Positions 18,263-26,662 of a stretch of 35,125 nt of DNA are shown here, piece by piece. The translations under genes and the position numbers were made by a program. The stretch is from Bauldia sp. (GTDB lineage: Bacteria > Pseudomonadota > Alphaproteobacteria > Rhizobiales > Kaistiaceae): contig JAGRKZ010000153.1 in NCBI GenBank assembly GCA_020442065.1, positions 1-35,125 on the forward strand. The letters run 5' to 3'. Numbering within the stretch: the first letter of the stretch is position 1; the number at the start of each line of letters is the position of its first letter. Below the pieces are notes generated by a model that did no database searches, had not been told where the DNA came from, and was given only the letters and a program-made list of their open reading frames with translations.

Positions 18263-19125
18263 CCTCTCATCCTCGGAAGCAGCCCCTGCGGTCGCATGAC
18301 CAATACGAAGAGGAACGCGATGTGCCCGGCAAGAATCTGAAAACCCGGATCGATCTGCGCGCCGATCGCCTGCGCCACGCCCAGGATGATGCCCCCGACG
18401 AGCGTGCCCCAGAGACTGCCAAGGCCACCGATGATCACCGCCTCGAACGCAAAGAGCAGGCGCGCCGGTCCGACCGAGGGGTCAAAGTTGGTGCGCATCG
18501 CCATGTAGACGCCGGCGATGCCCACGACCGCCGAAGCGATGGCCGTGGCATAGGCGAAGATCCTTGCATTGTCAGCGCCCATCAGCCGGACGGTCTCCTG
18601 GTCGTCGGAGGTCGCCCGGAGAACGCGCCCGACGGGAGTGCGATAGAGGAAGGTCTGGAGCCCTCCGATGACGATCAGCGCGGAAACGAAAATCAGCAGC
18701 GGCATCAGCCCGATGTTGAGGCCGCCGGCGATCGGTATCGACGCCGTCTCGAGCCAGCCGGCCTGAAGCTTCTGGCTGTCAGCGGAAAAGACCTCCAGAA
18801 GGACGTTCTGGATGATGATGGACAGACCGAATGTCACCAGCAGCGGCGGCAGTATGTCCTCGCCGAGCGTGCGGTTCAGCAACACCCGCTGACCGACGAA
18901 CCCGAGCAGCGCCATGCCAGGCACGATCGCGATCATCGTCCACAGCGGGTACAGTCCGGTGGCGCCGACGATGACGAGGGCGCCATAGGCGGCCATGACG
19001 ATGAAGTCGCCGTGGGCGATGTTCACGAACCGCATCACCCCGAACATCAGGCTCAATCCGGAGGCAAAGAGCGCGTAGAGGCCACCCAACAGCACGCCCT
19101 GCACCACGGCGTTGACCCAGTCCAT
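18259..19125 (-). CDS. LIV-type ABC transporter permease (LivH family)
   Basis: 288-residue inner-membrane permease. It starts MDWVNAVVQGVLLGGLYALF, which is characteristic of LivH, followed by SLMFGVMRFVNIAHGDF, the family's most conserved stretch. The coupling-helix region is FEAVIIGGLGSLWGTLVGG. The ATG (19123-19125) shares one base with the LivF-type stop; a GTG one codon upstream (19126-19128) is equally possible, with GAGGAG at suitable distance. It pairs with the LivM-type protein. Confidence 0.92.
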   Translation of the reverse strand: MDWVNAVVQGVLLGGLYALFASGLSLMFGVMRFVNIAHGDFIVMAAYGALVIVGATGLYPLWTMIAIVPGMALLGFVGQRVLLNRTLGEDILPPLLVTFGLSIIIQNVLLEVFSADSQKLQAGWLETASIPIAGGLNIGLMPLLIFVSALIVIGGLQTFLYRTPVGRVLRATSDDQETVRLMGADNARIFAYATAIASAVVGIAGVYMAMRTNFDPSVGPARLLFAFEAVIIGGLGSLWGTLVGGIILGVAQAIGAQIDPGFQILAGHIAFLFVLVMRPQGLLPRMRG

Positions 19126-19844
19126 CACGCGTGCTCCTCGGCGGCGCCGAAGTAGGCCGTGGTGATCTCCTGGCGCGACAGGTCAGCGGGGCGGCCCGTC
19201 AGGGAAACGTGCCCCTCCTGAAAGCAGTAGACGCGGTCAGCCACGGCCAGCGCCTGGGTGACATCCTGTTCGACGACGACGATGGTCGTTCCGTGCTCCC
19301 TGATGCGCGGCAGCGACGCGTAGATGTCGCGGATCACGATCGGCGCAAGGCCGAGACTGATCTCGTCGCACAGCAGAAGCTTGGGGTCGGACATCAGCGC
19401 GCGGCCGATCGCCACCATCTGCTGCTGCCCGCCGGACAACTCGGTGCCGCCGTTGTGGCGCCGCTCGGCGAGGATCGGGAACAGTTCGTATATCCTGTTC
19501 AGCGTCCAGTAGCTGCCGCGCCGCCGGTAACCGCCGATCAGCAGGTTCTCCTCAACGGTGAGCGAGGGAAAGAGACGTCGGCCTTCGGGCACCATCGCGA
19601 GGCCCCGCGCCACAAGCTCGTGCGGCGGGACTCCATCGACAGGCTGGCCAAACAGCGTGATGCCCTGTCCGCGGGTCGAGAGCATCCCGGTCACGGAGCG
19701 CAGGAATGTCGACTTTCCCGCTCCGTTGGCGCCGATGATGGCGATGGTTTCGCCGGCGAGGACTTCGAAATCGATTCCGAAGAGAGCCTGGAAGTCTCCA
19801 TAGAAGGCGGTAAGCCCCCGGGTCTGCAGCACCGGATCAGGCAT
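19125..19844 (-). CDS. LIV-type ABC transporter ATPase (LivF family)
   Basis: 239 residues. Walker A is GANGAGKST, the signature LSGGQQQM and Walker B LLLCDEISLGLAP, with the LivF-style EQDVTQAL after it. It has the short AMVPEGRRLFPSLTVEENL segment seen in LivF rather than LivG. It energises the permease pair at the cytoplasmic face. The ATG at 19842-19844 overlaps the LivG-type gene by 8 bp. Nothing in it looks broken. Confidence 0.92.
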   Translation of the reverse strand: MPDPVLQTRGLTAFYGDFQALFGIDFEVLAGETIAIIGANGAGKSTFLRSVTGMLSTRGQGITLFGQPVDGVPPHELVARGLAMVPEGRRLFPSLTVEENLLIGGYRRRGSYWTLNRIYELFPILAERRHNGGTELSGGQQQMVAIGRALMSDPKLLLCDEISLGLAPIVIRDIYASLPRIREHGTTIVVVEQDVTQALAVADRVYCFQEGHVSLTGRPADLSRQEITTAYFGAAEEHA

Positions 19845-20565
19845 CGCCTTCGATTCCCATGTAGATCTCGCGGACCACCTGAGAGTTCATCACCTCATGA
19901 GGATCGCCATCCGCGATCTTGGAGCCGAAATTGATAACGATCAGGCGTTCGACAACGGCAAGCAGCGCGTGCACGACGTGCTCGATCCAGATGATCGAAA
20001 TGCCCGACGCATGGATCTCGCGGATGGTGGCCACAAGCGAGCGGCATTCCTGCTCGGTGAGACCGCCGGCGATCTCGTCGAGCAAAAGGAGTTTCGGATT
20101 CGTGGCCAACGCCCGCGCCATTTCGAGTCGCTTTCGCTCAAGCAGCGTCAGCTTGCCGGCGCGGACGTTCGCCTTGGCAAGGAGACCCGCCCTGTCGAGA
20201 ATGCCGGCGCATCGGTCATAGACGTCCTTCTCGGCCTCGCCCGTTCCGAAGACGCCGCCGACGAGGAGGTTCTCGAAGACCGTCATGCCGGCGAAAGGAT
20301 GCGGGATCTGGTAGCTGCGACCGATGCCGAGCCGGCAACGGCGCGCCGCTCCCAGTCCGGTGATATCCTGGCCTGCGAAACGGATCGTCCCGGCGTTCGG
20401 CTTCACGCCGCCCGCGATCAGGTTGAACATCGTGCTCTTGCCGGCCCCGTTCGGCCCGATCACTCCAAGGGCCTCCCCCTCGCGGAGCTCCAGGTCGAGC
20501 CCATCGGCGACGGTCAGAGCACCGTAGGCCTTCGAGACGCCCTGCATTTGCAGAATGGGTTGCAT
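19837..20565 (-). CDS. LIV-type ABC transporter ATPase (LivG family)
   Basis: 242 residues with Walker [10 protein letters not shown], the LivG segment [23 protein letters not shown], and Walker [16 protein letters not shown]. The ABC signature is unusual: [10 protein letters not shown] replaces the LSGGQ-type sequence. This is seen in some LivG relatives and probably still works with the LivF partner. Start: ATG 20563-20565 with AGGA seven bases upstream. It is the first transporter gene after the 175-bp gap that follows the binding-protein gene. Confidence 0.91.
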   Translation of the reverse strand: MQPILQMQGVSKAYGALTVADGLDLELREGEALGVIGPNGAGKSTMFNLIAGGVKPNAGTIRFAGQDITGLGAARRCRLGIGRSYQIPHPFAGMTVFENLLVGGVFGTGEAEKDVYDRCAGILDRAGLLAKANVRAGKLTLLERKRLEMARALATNPKLLLLDEIAGGLTEQECRSLVATIREIHASGISIIWIEHVVHALLAVVERLIVINFGSKIADGDPHEVMNSQVVREIYMGIEGDA

Positions 20566-20690
20566 TCACGTTCCTGTCCCGTCATGGCGATGACGGTCGT
20601 CCGATCGACTTCGCGGCACAACAGCATCGGGCGGATCGTCGCTCGATCCTCCGGCACCCGGCTGCCGATGAACAGAGCCTTGGCCGGGCA

Positions 20691-20720
20691 TCAGGGCGCG
20701 GTCGCGAGGACCGCGCCTGA
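20691..20720. repeat. Hairpin in the gap after the LIV-type binding-protein gene
   Basis: The 175-bp gap between the binding-protein stop and the LivG-type start holds no gene. A strong hairpin at 20691-20720 has a 12-bp stem (TCAGG-CGCGGTC with GACCGCG-CCTGA) with one bulged G and a 5-nt loop. It begins 20 nt past the stop codon. As at 7260-7283, it probably stabilises or partly terminates the binding-protein message. Confidence 0.6.
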
Positions 20721-20740
20721 CGCCAGTTGGGAACAAGGGC

Positions 20741-22030
20741 TCAGGAGATCGCCTCCATCTCGCCACCGAGCGGGATGTTCGGCGCGGTGCCGTTTGCGGT
20801 GATGACGATGTCATACTTGAACTCGCCACCGAGACGCCACTGACCGCCGACCAACGGAGTCTTGGAGACGTTCGGGACCGGACCGGTCGAAAAGTCTACC
20901 GGTCCCACGATGGTGTCGAGCTTCGTTGCGGCGAGGGCTTGCGTCACCTTCTCGCGATCGGTGGGATCGCCGGAGCGACGGAGCACATCCGCCGCCACCT
21001 CAAACAGCGCGTGCGCAAAGCCGATCGGCTGCGTCCACTGCCGTCCGGTCGCCTCGGTGTAGCCGGCGGCGAGTTCCTTGGCGCTCTGCCCGGTCAGGGA
21101 GGACTTGAAGGGGTGGTTGGGCGACCACCAGACTTCCGAGCTCAGGTTCTGGCCGGCGTCGCCGAGCTGCTCGACGACCACGGGGAACAGGATGGCCTTG
21201 CCCATCGACGCGATCTTGGGCGTGAAGCCTTGCTGCTTGGCCTGCGTCCAGAAGGTGGTGAAGTCCGGCGGGATCATGACGCCAGTGACGATTTCCGCGC
21301 CGGCATTCTTGAAGGCCGAGATCTGCGCCGAGAAGTCATCGTTCATGTTCTGGTAGCGGCCTGGATCGGTGATCGTGTAACCCGCCGCGGCCAGCGGCTT
21401 GGGGAAGCCGAGCTCAGCATCGCCCCAGGCGTTGCCGTCGCCGTCGTTGGGAAACAGGCCACCGACTGACTTGTTGGTCTCGACCTTGCTCCACATCTCC
21501 AGGAACACCGCGATGACGTCTTCGAGCCCCCAGAAGAAGTGATAAGTGTACTTGAAGCCCTCGTCCGGCTTGCCGCCACGGGTGAAGAACCACGGCTGCC
21601 ACGGCGCCACGGTGGAAATGCACGGCACGCCGTTGACCTCGCACTGGTCCGAGACCGGGTTGGTCGTCTCGGGCGTCGACGAGACCACCATCAGGTTGAC
21701 CTGATCCTGGAGGATCAGCTCGGCCGCCACGTCCGCGGCGCGGTTGGGGTTGGACTGGCTGTCCTTGACGATGATCTCCACGCCATAGGTCTTGCCGTCG
21801 ACTTCGATCCCCTTGCCGAGGAGGGCGTTGATCGCCGACAGGATGTAGTCGTCGCTCTCGGCGAAGGGCGCCAGCGGTCCGGTCTTCGGGCTGACGAATC
21901 CGATCCGGATGGTGCCGTCCTGCGCGAACGACCTTCGCGTGAAACCGAGCGTGCCGATCATCGCGGCGCTCGACAGGCCCGCCTTCACCACGGCGCGACG
22001 GTTCACCGGCTTCATCAGATAGGCAGTCAT
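20741..22030 (-). CDS. LIV-type ABC transporter substrate-binding protein (Peripla_BP_6), Tat-type signal
   Basis: 429 residues. The leader MTAYLMKPVNRRAVVKAG has a twin-arginine pair followed by a hydrophobic stretch and cleavage near RRSFAQ. This suggests Tat-dependent export, common for this family in alphaproteobacteria. The mature part begins IRIGFVSPKTGPLAPF, typical of LIV-type binding proteins, and continues with NPNRAADVAAELILQDQVNL. The start ATG 22028-22030 has a strong GGGAGGAATGTC. It is 37 bp after the maleylacetate reductase gene. The ligand is not predictable by eye; location suggests an aromatic or quinol-pathway compound. Confidence 0.9.
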   Translation of the reverse strand: MTAYLMKPVNRRAVVKAGLSSAAMIGTLGFTRRSFAQDGTIRIGFVSPKTGPLAPFAESDDYILSAINALLGKGIEVDGKTYGVEIIVKDSQSNPNRAADVAAELILQDQVNLMVVSSTPETTNPVSDQCEVNGVPCISTVAPWQPWFFTRGGKPDEGFKYTYHFFWGLEDVIAVFLEMWSKVETNKSVGGLFPNDGDGNAWGDAELGFPKPLAAAGYTITDPGRYQNMNDDFSAQISAFKNAGAEIVTGVMIPPDFTTFWTQAKQQGFTPKIASMGKAILFPVVVEQLGDAGQNLSSEVWWSPNHPFKSSLTGQSAKELAAGYTEATGRQWTQPIGFAHALFEVAADVLRRSGDPTDREKVTQALAATKLDTIVGPVDFSTGPVPNVSKTPLVGGQWRLGGEFKYDIVITANGTAPNIPLGGEMEAIS

Positions 22031-22067
22031 GACATTCCTCCCTTGAAAACGCACATTCGATTTCGGA

Positions 22068-23126
22068 TCAATTCGCGGGTCGCCGTCCTTCGTAGGCGGC
22101 CGCCAGCATTTCGAGCACGCCGTCGCGCGTGACCGGGCGCGGATTGTGGTACGGGTTCTCGACGGCGAGGTCGGCGGCCTGCTCGAGGTCGGCCAGCCCA
22201 AGGCCCATTGCCGCGAGCGAGTGAATCCGGCCGACCGTCTTCATCAGATCATAGAGCGCGCCCGGGGCATCCTGCGTCCTGAGGGCCCGGCCGACCGCAG
22301 CCATCGCGTTCGGCGCGGCCGAGCGGTTGTAGGCGGCCGTGTAAGGGATCATCAGGCAATGCACGTCGGCGTGGTTGAGGTCGAAGGACCCGCCGAGGGT
22401 GTGGCAAATCTTGTGGTGGATCGCCATTGCCACCGCGCCGAGGCAGATGCCGGCAAGCCAGGAGCCGTAGAGGGCCGTCTCCCGCGCCGCCAGATCTTTG
22501 CCGTCCGTCACCAGGCGCGGCAGGCTTTCGCCGAGCGCACGGATGCTTTCCTCGGCCATGAGCGACACCACCGGGTTACCGTCCTTGGCGTAGAGCGCCT
22601 CGACGGCGTGAGCGATGGCGTTCATGCCCGAAGGGCCGGTGATCGCCGCCGGCAAGGTCAGCGTGAGCTCGGGGTCGTAGACGACGGTCTCCGGCAGCAC
22701 CTTGGGGGAGCGGAGCGTCGTCTTCCGCCCCTGCTCGGTCTGGCCGAGGATCGAGGTCATCTCGGAGCCGGCATAGGTGGTCGGAACCACGAGCTGTGGC
22801 AGGTCGGTCCGATAGGCGATCGCCTTGGCAAGGCCAATCGAGGAGCCGCCACCAATCGCGAGCAGCCCGTCGCACTTCATCTGCTCCATCTGGCGCATGG
22901 CGCTTTCGGTGACGGCAGTCGGCGTGTGCATGACCGCACCGGGGTAGAGCGCCCCGAGCCGCTCGTTGATCATCGCGCCAAATTCCGCGCATACCGTGGA
23001 CTGATCCGCGGTCGTGATCACGAGGGCCCGCTCGATGCCCAGCCGCTCAAGTTCGGCCGGCACTTCGACGCGGCGCCCCGCCCCGAAGATCACGCGAGCC
23101 GGAAGGACGTTGTAGTCGAACCTCAT
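22068..23126 (-). CDS. Maleylacetate reductase (iron-containing alcohol dehydrogenase family)
   Basis: 352 residues. NAD(P)H-dependent reduction of maleylacetate to 3-oxoadipate, the point where the hydroquinone and hydroxyquinol branches meet. The N-terminus MRFDYNVLPARVIFGAG is the maleylacetate-reductase form. GGGSS (92-96) binds the nucleotide phosphate, followed by LVVPTTYAGSEMTSI and QGRKTTLRS, which are typical of the family. HHKICHTLGGSFDLNHADVH holds the histidines of the Fe-ADH fold. I prefer ATG 23124-23126, with AAGG eight bases upstream; an ATG at 23142-23144 would add six residues. It lies 220 bp after the dehydrogenase gene; that gap has only a small hairpin (23268-23284). This is the MacA/PnpF-type enzyme. 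Confidence 0.92.
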   Translation of the reverse strand: MRFDYNVLPARVIFGAGRRVEVPAELERLGIERALVITTADQSTVCAEFGAMINERLGALYPGAVMHTPTAVTESAMRQMEQMKCDGLLAIGGGSSIGLAKAIAYRTDLPQLVVPTTYAGSEMTSILGQTEQGRKTTLRSPKVLPETVVYDPELTLTLPAAITGPSGMNAIAHAVEALYAKDGNPVVSLMAEESIRALGESLPRLVTDGKDLAARETALYGSWLAGICLGAVAMAIHHKICHTLGGSFDLNHADVHCLMIPYTAAYNRSAAPNAMAAVGRALRTQDAPGALYDLMKTVGRIHSLAAMGLGLADLEQAADLAVENPYHNPRPVTRDGVLEMLAAAYEGRRPAN

Positions 23127-23346
23127 CAGATCGGCCTTGCTCATCGCGGCCACTCGCACTGCCGTGCGCCCGCCGGGTCACGCCCGTCATGAAATCCGAT
23201 CGCGGACGCGCGACAGCCGGCGAAAAGAACCCGAACCACCGGCCCGTGCGCCAAGCGTCGCGCCCTCGCGGGCGAAATGCCCGCTCCGGGGGCACGATCT
23301 CGCCGGCCTGATGTCCCAAATGCCATGCGTCCGACCCGGTATCCGT

Positions 23347-24855
23347 TCATCGCTCGTAGTGGGGCGGCACCTGGGCGTCCACGTTCACCCACACCGACTT
23401 TGGCTGTGTGTATTCGTGCATCGCCTCGAAGCCCATCTCGCGCCCGTAGCCGCTTTCGCCCACGCCCCCGAACGGAGAAGCAGGGTGCACGACCTTGTAG
23501 GAGTTGATCCAGACCATGCCGGCGTTGATCTCGCGGGCGAAGCGGTGGGCGCGGGAGAGGTTTTGGGTCCACAGTCCCGAGCCGAGGCCGTAGACGACAC
23601 CGTTGGCCATCTGCAGCGCCTCGTCGTCGTCGCGGAACGTGGTCACGGTCACGAAGGGACCGAAGACCTCCTCCTGGCACACCCGGTGGCTGGTCTCGGC
23701 CCGCACGATCGTAGGTTCGACGAAGTAGCCCGCTGCCAGCTCGGGCGCATCGGGCGCCTTGCCGCCGGTGATGATTTCGCCCCCTTCCTCGACGGCGATC
23801 CGCGCATAGTCGAGCACTCGGGTCTGGTGCAGCCTGGAGGTCAAAGGGCCCATCTCGGTGGCTGGATCCATCGGATCGCCGAGGCGAATGGATCGAGCCA
23901 GGCCCGAAAACCGCTCGACGAACTCGTCGGCCAGCTTTTCATGAACCAGGATGCGCGAGCCGGCGATGCAGGCCTGGCCCTGGTTGTGGAAGATGGCCCA
24001 CGCCGATCCGCCGATAGCGGCACGGAGGTTGGCATCCTCGAAGATGATATTGGGACCCTTGCCGCCGAGCTCGAGCTGCACCTTCTTGAGGTTGCCCGCC
24101 GAGGCCGCAACGATCCGCCGGCCGGTCGCCGCCGACCCGGTGAAGGCGATCTTCCTGATATCGGGGTGTTCGGCCAGGCGCTGACCGGCACTATGGCCGT
24201 AGCCCGGAACGATGTTGACGACGCCGTCCGGAATGCCGACCTGCTGCATGAGCTCGGCGATGCGCAGACTCGACAGCGGCGTGATCTCGGAGGGCTTGAT
24301 AACGACCGCGTTGCCCGCTGCAAGCGCCGGCGCCATCTTCCAGCTCGTGAACATCAGCGGGAAATTCCAGGGCACGATCTGCCCGACCACGCCCAGCGGC
24401 TCGCGCTGCACATAGTTGATGAACCCGGGATAGACCGGAGGCAGGAATCCCTCGAACTTGTCCGCCATGCCGCCGAAATAGCGGAAGCAACGCGCGGTGC
24501 GCGGGATGTCGAGTTTTCTCGCGTCGCGCACCGGGTGACCGGTGTCGAGCGCCTCGAGCCTGATCAGCTCCTCGCTGTTCTCCTCGATGGCGTCGGCCAG
24601 CCGAAGCAGCAGCCGGCCGCGGTCGGAGGCGTCCATCCGCGCCCACGCCGGCTGAACGCTTCGCGCGGCCGAGACCGCATCGTCGACATCCTCGGCGCGG
24701 GCCTCCGCGATCTCACAGATCTTCTGGCCGTCGAACGGATTGAAGACGTCGATCGTGCCGCCGGCGCGCCCGTCGACGAAGCGGCCGCCGATGAAGAGCT
24801 TGGTCTGCACGGGGCGCGTCAGCCCCGCCGACAGGAATACGGAATGGTATGTCAT
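23347..24855 (-). CDS. Aldehyde dehydrogenase, probable 4-hydroxymuconic semialdehyde dehydrogenase
   Basis: 502 residues of the NAD(P)-dependent aldehyde dehydrogenase superfamily. C296 in NQGQACIAGSR is the catalytic thiol and E262 in QLELGGKGPN the general base. VPWNFPL and FTGSAATGRRI belong to the cofactor-binding Rossmann part. The family alone does not fix the substrate. Its position directly after both hydroquinone-dioxygenase genes and before maleylacetate reductase matches pnpE/hapE, which oxidises 4-hydroxymuconic semialdehyde to maleylacetate. Start: ATG 24853-24855; its ribosome-binding site is weak (AAGAGAG). Confidence 0.88.
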   Translation of the reverse strand: MTYHSVFLSAGLTRPVQTKLFIGGRFVDGRAGGTIDVFNPFDGQKICEIAEARAEDVDDAVSAARSVQPAWARMDASDRGRLLLRLADAIEENSEELIRLEALDTGHPVRDARKLDIPRTARCFRYFGGMADKFEGFLPPVYPGFINYVQREPLGVVGQIVPWNFPLMFTSWKMAPALAAGNAVVIKPSEITPLSSLRIAELMQQVGIPDGVVNIVPGYGHSAGQRLAEHPDIRKIAFTGSAATGRRIVAASAGNLKKVQLELGGKGPNIIFEDANLRAAIGGSAWAIFHNQGQACIAGSRILVHEKLADEFVERFSGLARSIRLGDPMDPATEMGPLTSRLHQTRVLDYARIAVEEGGEIITGGKAPDAPELAAGYFVEPTIVRAETSHRVCQEEVFGPFVTVTTFRDDDEALQMANGVVYGLGSGLWTQNLSRAHRFAREINAGMVWINSYKVVHPASPFGGVGESGYGREMGFEAMHEYTQPKSVWVNVDAQVPPHYER

Positions 24856-24918
24856 CGGACAAAGCTCTCTTGGGCGCTGAACGCGAGCGCCGGCTCAGTG
24901 TTCGGGTACGAAATGTTG

Positions 24919-24939
24919 GGGCAGGGACGCGCCCTGCCC
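24919..24939. repeat. Hairpin between hydroquinone dioxygenase and aldehyde dehydrogenase genes
   Basis: GGGCAGGG and CCCTGCCC form an 8-bp perfect stem with a 5-nt loop, 9 bp past the stop of the large-subunit gene. No T-tract follows on the minus strand. It is the third such post-gene hairpin in these operons and may stabilise the dioxygenase part of the message. Confidence 0.55.
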
Positions 24940-24947
24940 GCTCGCAT

Positions 24948-25982
24948 TCAGAACTGGACCGCCACCGTCGGCGCCTTGCCCTCACGGATGAGCTCGGGGA
25001 GCTTCGGCGAGCCGTTTTCCCAGACCAGCAGCATCGAGCGTTTCGGCGAAAAGCCCTGGTGCCGGATGTCGGCGGGCATGCACGCGACGTCGCCCGGCTT
25101 CATCTGGACCACCGCCTTCGGACGCCCGGAACTTCCATCCTTGATGTTCCAGGTGATCTCATCCGAAAGCTGGATGAACCACTCGCACCGATCGTTTCCG
25201 TGCTCCACCGGCAGGATGTATTCCTCGGTGGTGGGGCAGAACAGGCTGTCCTTGACGACCGAACAGACCGACGGATTCCAGGTCACGTCCGATCGCGAGA
25301 GATAGCCGAACAGATTGAACGCCGAGACTTCGCCCTCAAAGCCGGGCTCGGCATGGACCTCGGGTTGATCCTGATCGACGTCATGAAACATGACATTGAC
25401 GGGAAATCCGCTCTTATCGCTCCGCAAGGGCGTGTCGCCCTTCATGCCGACCATGCGGCGCGCGGTGACGCGCTGGCGGCTCACGGCACCGTCGTTGTCA
25501 CCGTTCTTCGCGCCCCAGGGAACGCCGGTCTCCCGCGGCGCGGCGAAGGGATCGAAGCCGGCGTTGGTCCAGTCGGAGATCATCTGCTTGAAGATGTTCA
25601 TCAACTGGTCGGACTTGAACCGCTCGATGTAGTCGCGGCCCTCCGAGACGTAAGCCTCGTTCAGCGCTCCGTAGAACATGTCGACCTCACCATAGAAGTT
25701 GGTGGTGCCGAACACGGGATCGAAATTGACGGTGCCGTAGAAAAAGCCCCAGGCCACATCCCGCATCAACGCCCGCAGGAAGGCGTCGACCGACATCATA
25801 TGAGTGCCCTTGGGGGTCTCGATATAGGCGAAATATTCGTCCCGGCGGAACTGGAATTTCCCCGCCCGAAACGACTTGTATCCGGTAATGTTGTTGGCCG
25901 GATCGACACTGAACTCGGCCGTGATGCCCAGCCCGCGGGGATTGCTGATCCCCGACTTTTCCATGACTTCTTTCATCGCCAT
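24948..25982 (-). CDS. pnpD: Hydroquinone 1,2-dioxygenase, large (iron-binding) subunit
   Basis: 344 residues resembling PnpD/HapD, the large subunit of the two-component Fe(II) hydroquinone dioxygenase, which cleaves hydroquinone to 4-hydroxymuconic semialdehyde. The C-terminal cupin-like part holds H261-x-N263-x3-E267 (EHGNDRCEWF) and H308 (ADIRHQGF). This reproduces the His-Asn-Glu-His iron site, with the same 47-residue spacing between the histidines, that I recall for the PnpCD structure. Start: ATG 25980-25982 with GGAG eight bases before. It follows the small-subunit gene by 22 bp. It is unrelated to classic extradiol enzymes and, as an Fe(II) enzyme, is expected to be oxidation-sensitive. 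Confidence 0.9.
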   Translation of the reverse strand: MAMKEVMEKSGISNPRGLGITAEFSVDPANNITGYKSFRAGKFQFRRDEYFAYIETPKGTHMMSVDAFLRALMRDVAWGFFYGTVNFDPVFGTTNFYGEVDMFYGALNEAYVSEGRDYIERFKSDQLMNIFKQMISDWTNAGFDPFAAPRETGVPWGAKNGDNDGAVSRQRVTARRMVGMKGDTPLRSDKSGFPVNVMFHDVDQDQPEVHAEPGFEGEVSAFNLFGYLSRSDVTWNPSVCSVVKDSLFCPTTEEYILPVEHGNDRCEWFIQLSDEITWNIKDGSSGRPKAVVQMKPGDVACMPADIRHQGFSPKRSMLLVWENGSPKLPELIREGKAPTVAVQF

Positions 25983-26004
25983 TGGATCGCTCCGTGCAGG
26001 ATCG

Positions 26005-26508
26005 CTATTTCTGGCAGAACTCGGCCCAGCGGTGCTGGGTCTCGGGGCCGTCGCACGTCTGAATCATCAGCGTCGCGGGCGCCCCGGACACAAACCGGTA
26101 GGCCGCTCCGACGGGGAGGATGCACATGTGGCCGCGGCTGAGCTTCGCCGTCCCCATCTTCCTGCCCTGTGGCTCGCCGGGCAGGCGATGTGCCCCCTCG
26201 CTCTCCGGATCGACGACGGAGTCCGGGTCGTCCAGCTTCACCAATTCGACAGTGACCGGGTAGTCCATCGCCACGACAAACTCGTCGTGCGCCGCCGAAT
26301 ACCAGGGAGACGTCCCCTCCGCTCTCACCGACTCGATGACGTATTCGAAGTTCTTCGCGACCGCGACGCGCTCGTATGGCCGGGTGTTGGCCGCAACATC
26401 GAACATGTTCGAGAAGACATAGTTCTTCGGATCATCCTTGCTGATGACAGTAATCTTGCCGCGACTGTATTCGTCGATCGCCGCGAAATCTGTGGCGTAA
26501 GAGCTCAC
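26005..26508 (-). CDS. pnpC: Hydroquinone 1,2-dioxygenase, small subunit
   Basis: 167 residues resembling PnpC/HapC, the small cupin-fold subunit that pairs with the iron-binding large subunit. Recognisable stretches are RGKITVISKDDPKNYVFSNM, SPWYSAAHDEFVVAMDYPV and LSRGHMCILPVGAAYRF. It lacks an obvious complete metal site, as expected for the partner subunit. The start is GTG 26506-26508 with GGGAGG eight bases upstream. It is the first gene of the 14.6-kb minus-strand run; the operator pair at 26538-26571 begins only 29 bp upstream of the start codon, so regulator binding would directly cover the promoter or early leader. Confidence 0.88.
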   Translation of the reverse strand: MSSYATDFAAIDEYSRGKITVISKDDPKNYVFSNMFDVAANTRPYERVAVAKNFEYVIESVRAEGTSPWYSAAHDEFVVAMDYPVTVELVKLDDPDSVVDPESEGAHRLPGEPQGRKMGTAKLSRGHMCILPVGAAYRFVSGAPATLMIQTCDGPETQHRWAEFCQK

Positions 26509-26537
26509 AACGCGTCCCTCCCACGAAATCGACCATT

Positions 26538-26571
26538 GTTCACATCACGAACGATGGTTCGTGTTGCGAAC
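26538..26571. promoter_or_regulatory. Tandem IclR-type operator for the hydroquinone operon
   Basis: Two 15-bp boxes, GTTCACATCACGAAC (26538-26552) and GTTCGTGTTGCGAAC (26557-26571), separated by GATG. The second is a perfect GTTCG-N5-CGAAC inverted repeat and the first departs by one base. The facing half-sites also form ACGAAC-GATG-GTTCGT. It sits 29 bp from the pnpC start codon. The architecture equals the sites at 10877-10910 and 26618-26651. Confidence 0.75.
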
Positions 26572-26617
26572 ACTGCTTGCCTTGGATAAGAGATGTCAAC
26601 CGACACGGCGACGCAGT

Positions 26618-26651
26618 GTTCGCTATTCGCATATTTGTTCGATATCCGAAC
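26618..26651. promoter_or_regulatory. Tandem IclR-type operator abutting the IclR gene
   Basis: Boxes GTTCGCTATTCGCAT (26618-26632) and GTTCGATATCCGAAC (26637-26651), separated by ATTT. The second is a perfect GTTCG-N5-CGAAC inverted repeat. It ends immediately before the IclR ribosome-binding site (GGAG at 26653-26656), 11 bp from the ATG, which strongly suggests autoregulation. It shares 17 identical bases with the site near 10.9 kb. Confidence 0.75.
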
Positions 26652-26662
26652 CGGAGTTGAGA

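Noticed and set aside
22050-22075. ATTCGATTTCGGATC upstream of the LIV-type binding-protein gene as an operator
   Set aside because: It has only partial similarity and no paired 15-4-15 structure, and it runs into the end of the maleylacetate reductase gene.
24900-24914. GTTCGGGTACGAAAT before the aldehyde dehydrogenase gene as a fourth IclR box
   Set aside because: The right half does not match CGAAC at the proper spacing and there is no second box 4 bp away.
23137-25305. Open frame of 722 codons on the plus strand
   Set aside because: It is antisense to the aldehyde dehydrogenase and part of the hydroquinone dioxygenase gene; the product is charged low-complexity sequence without motifs.
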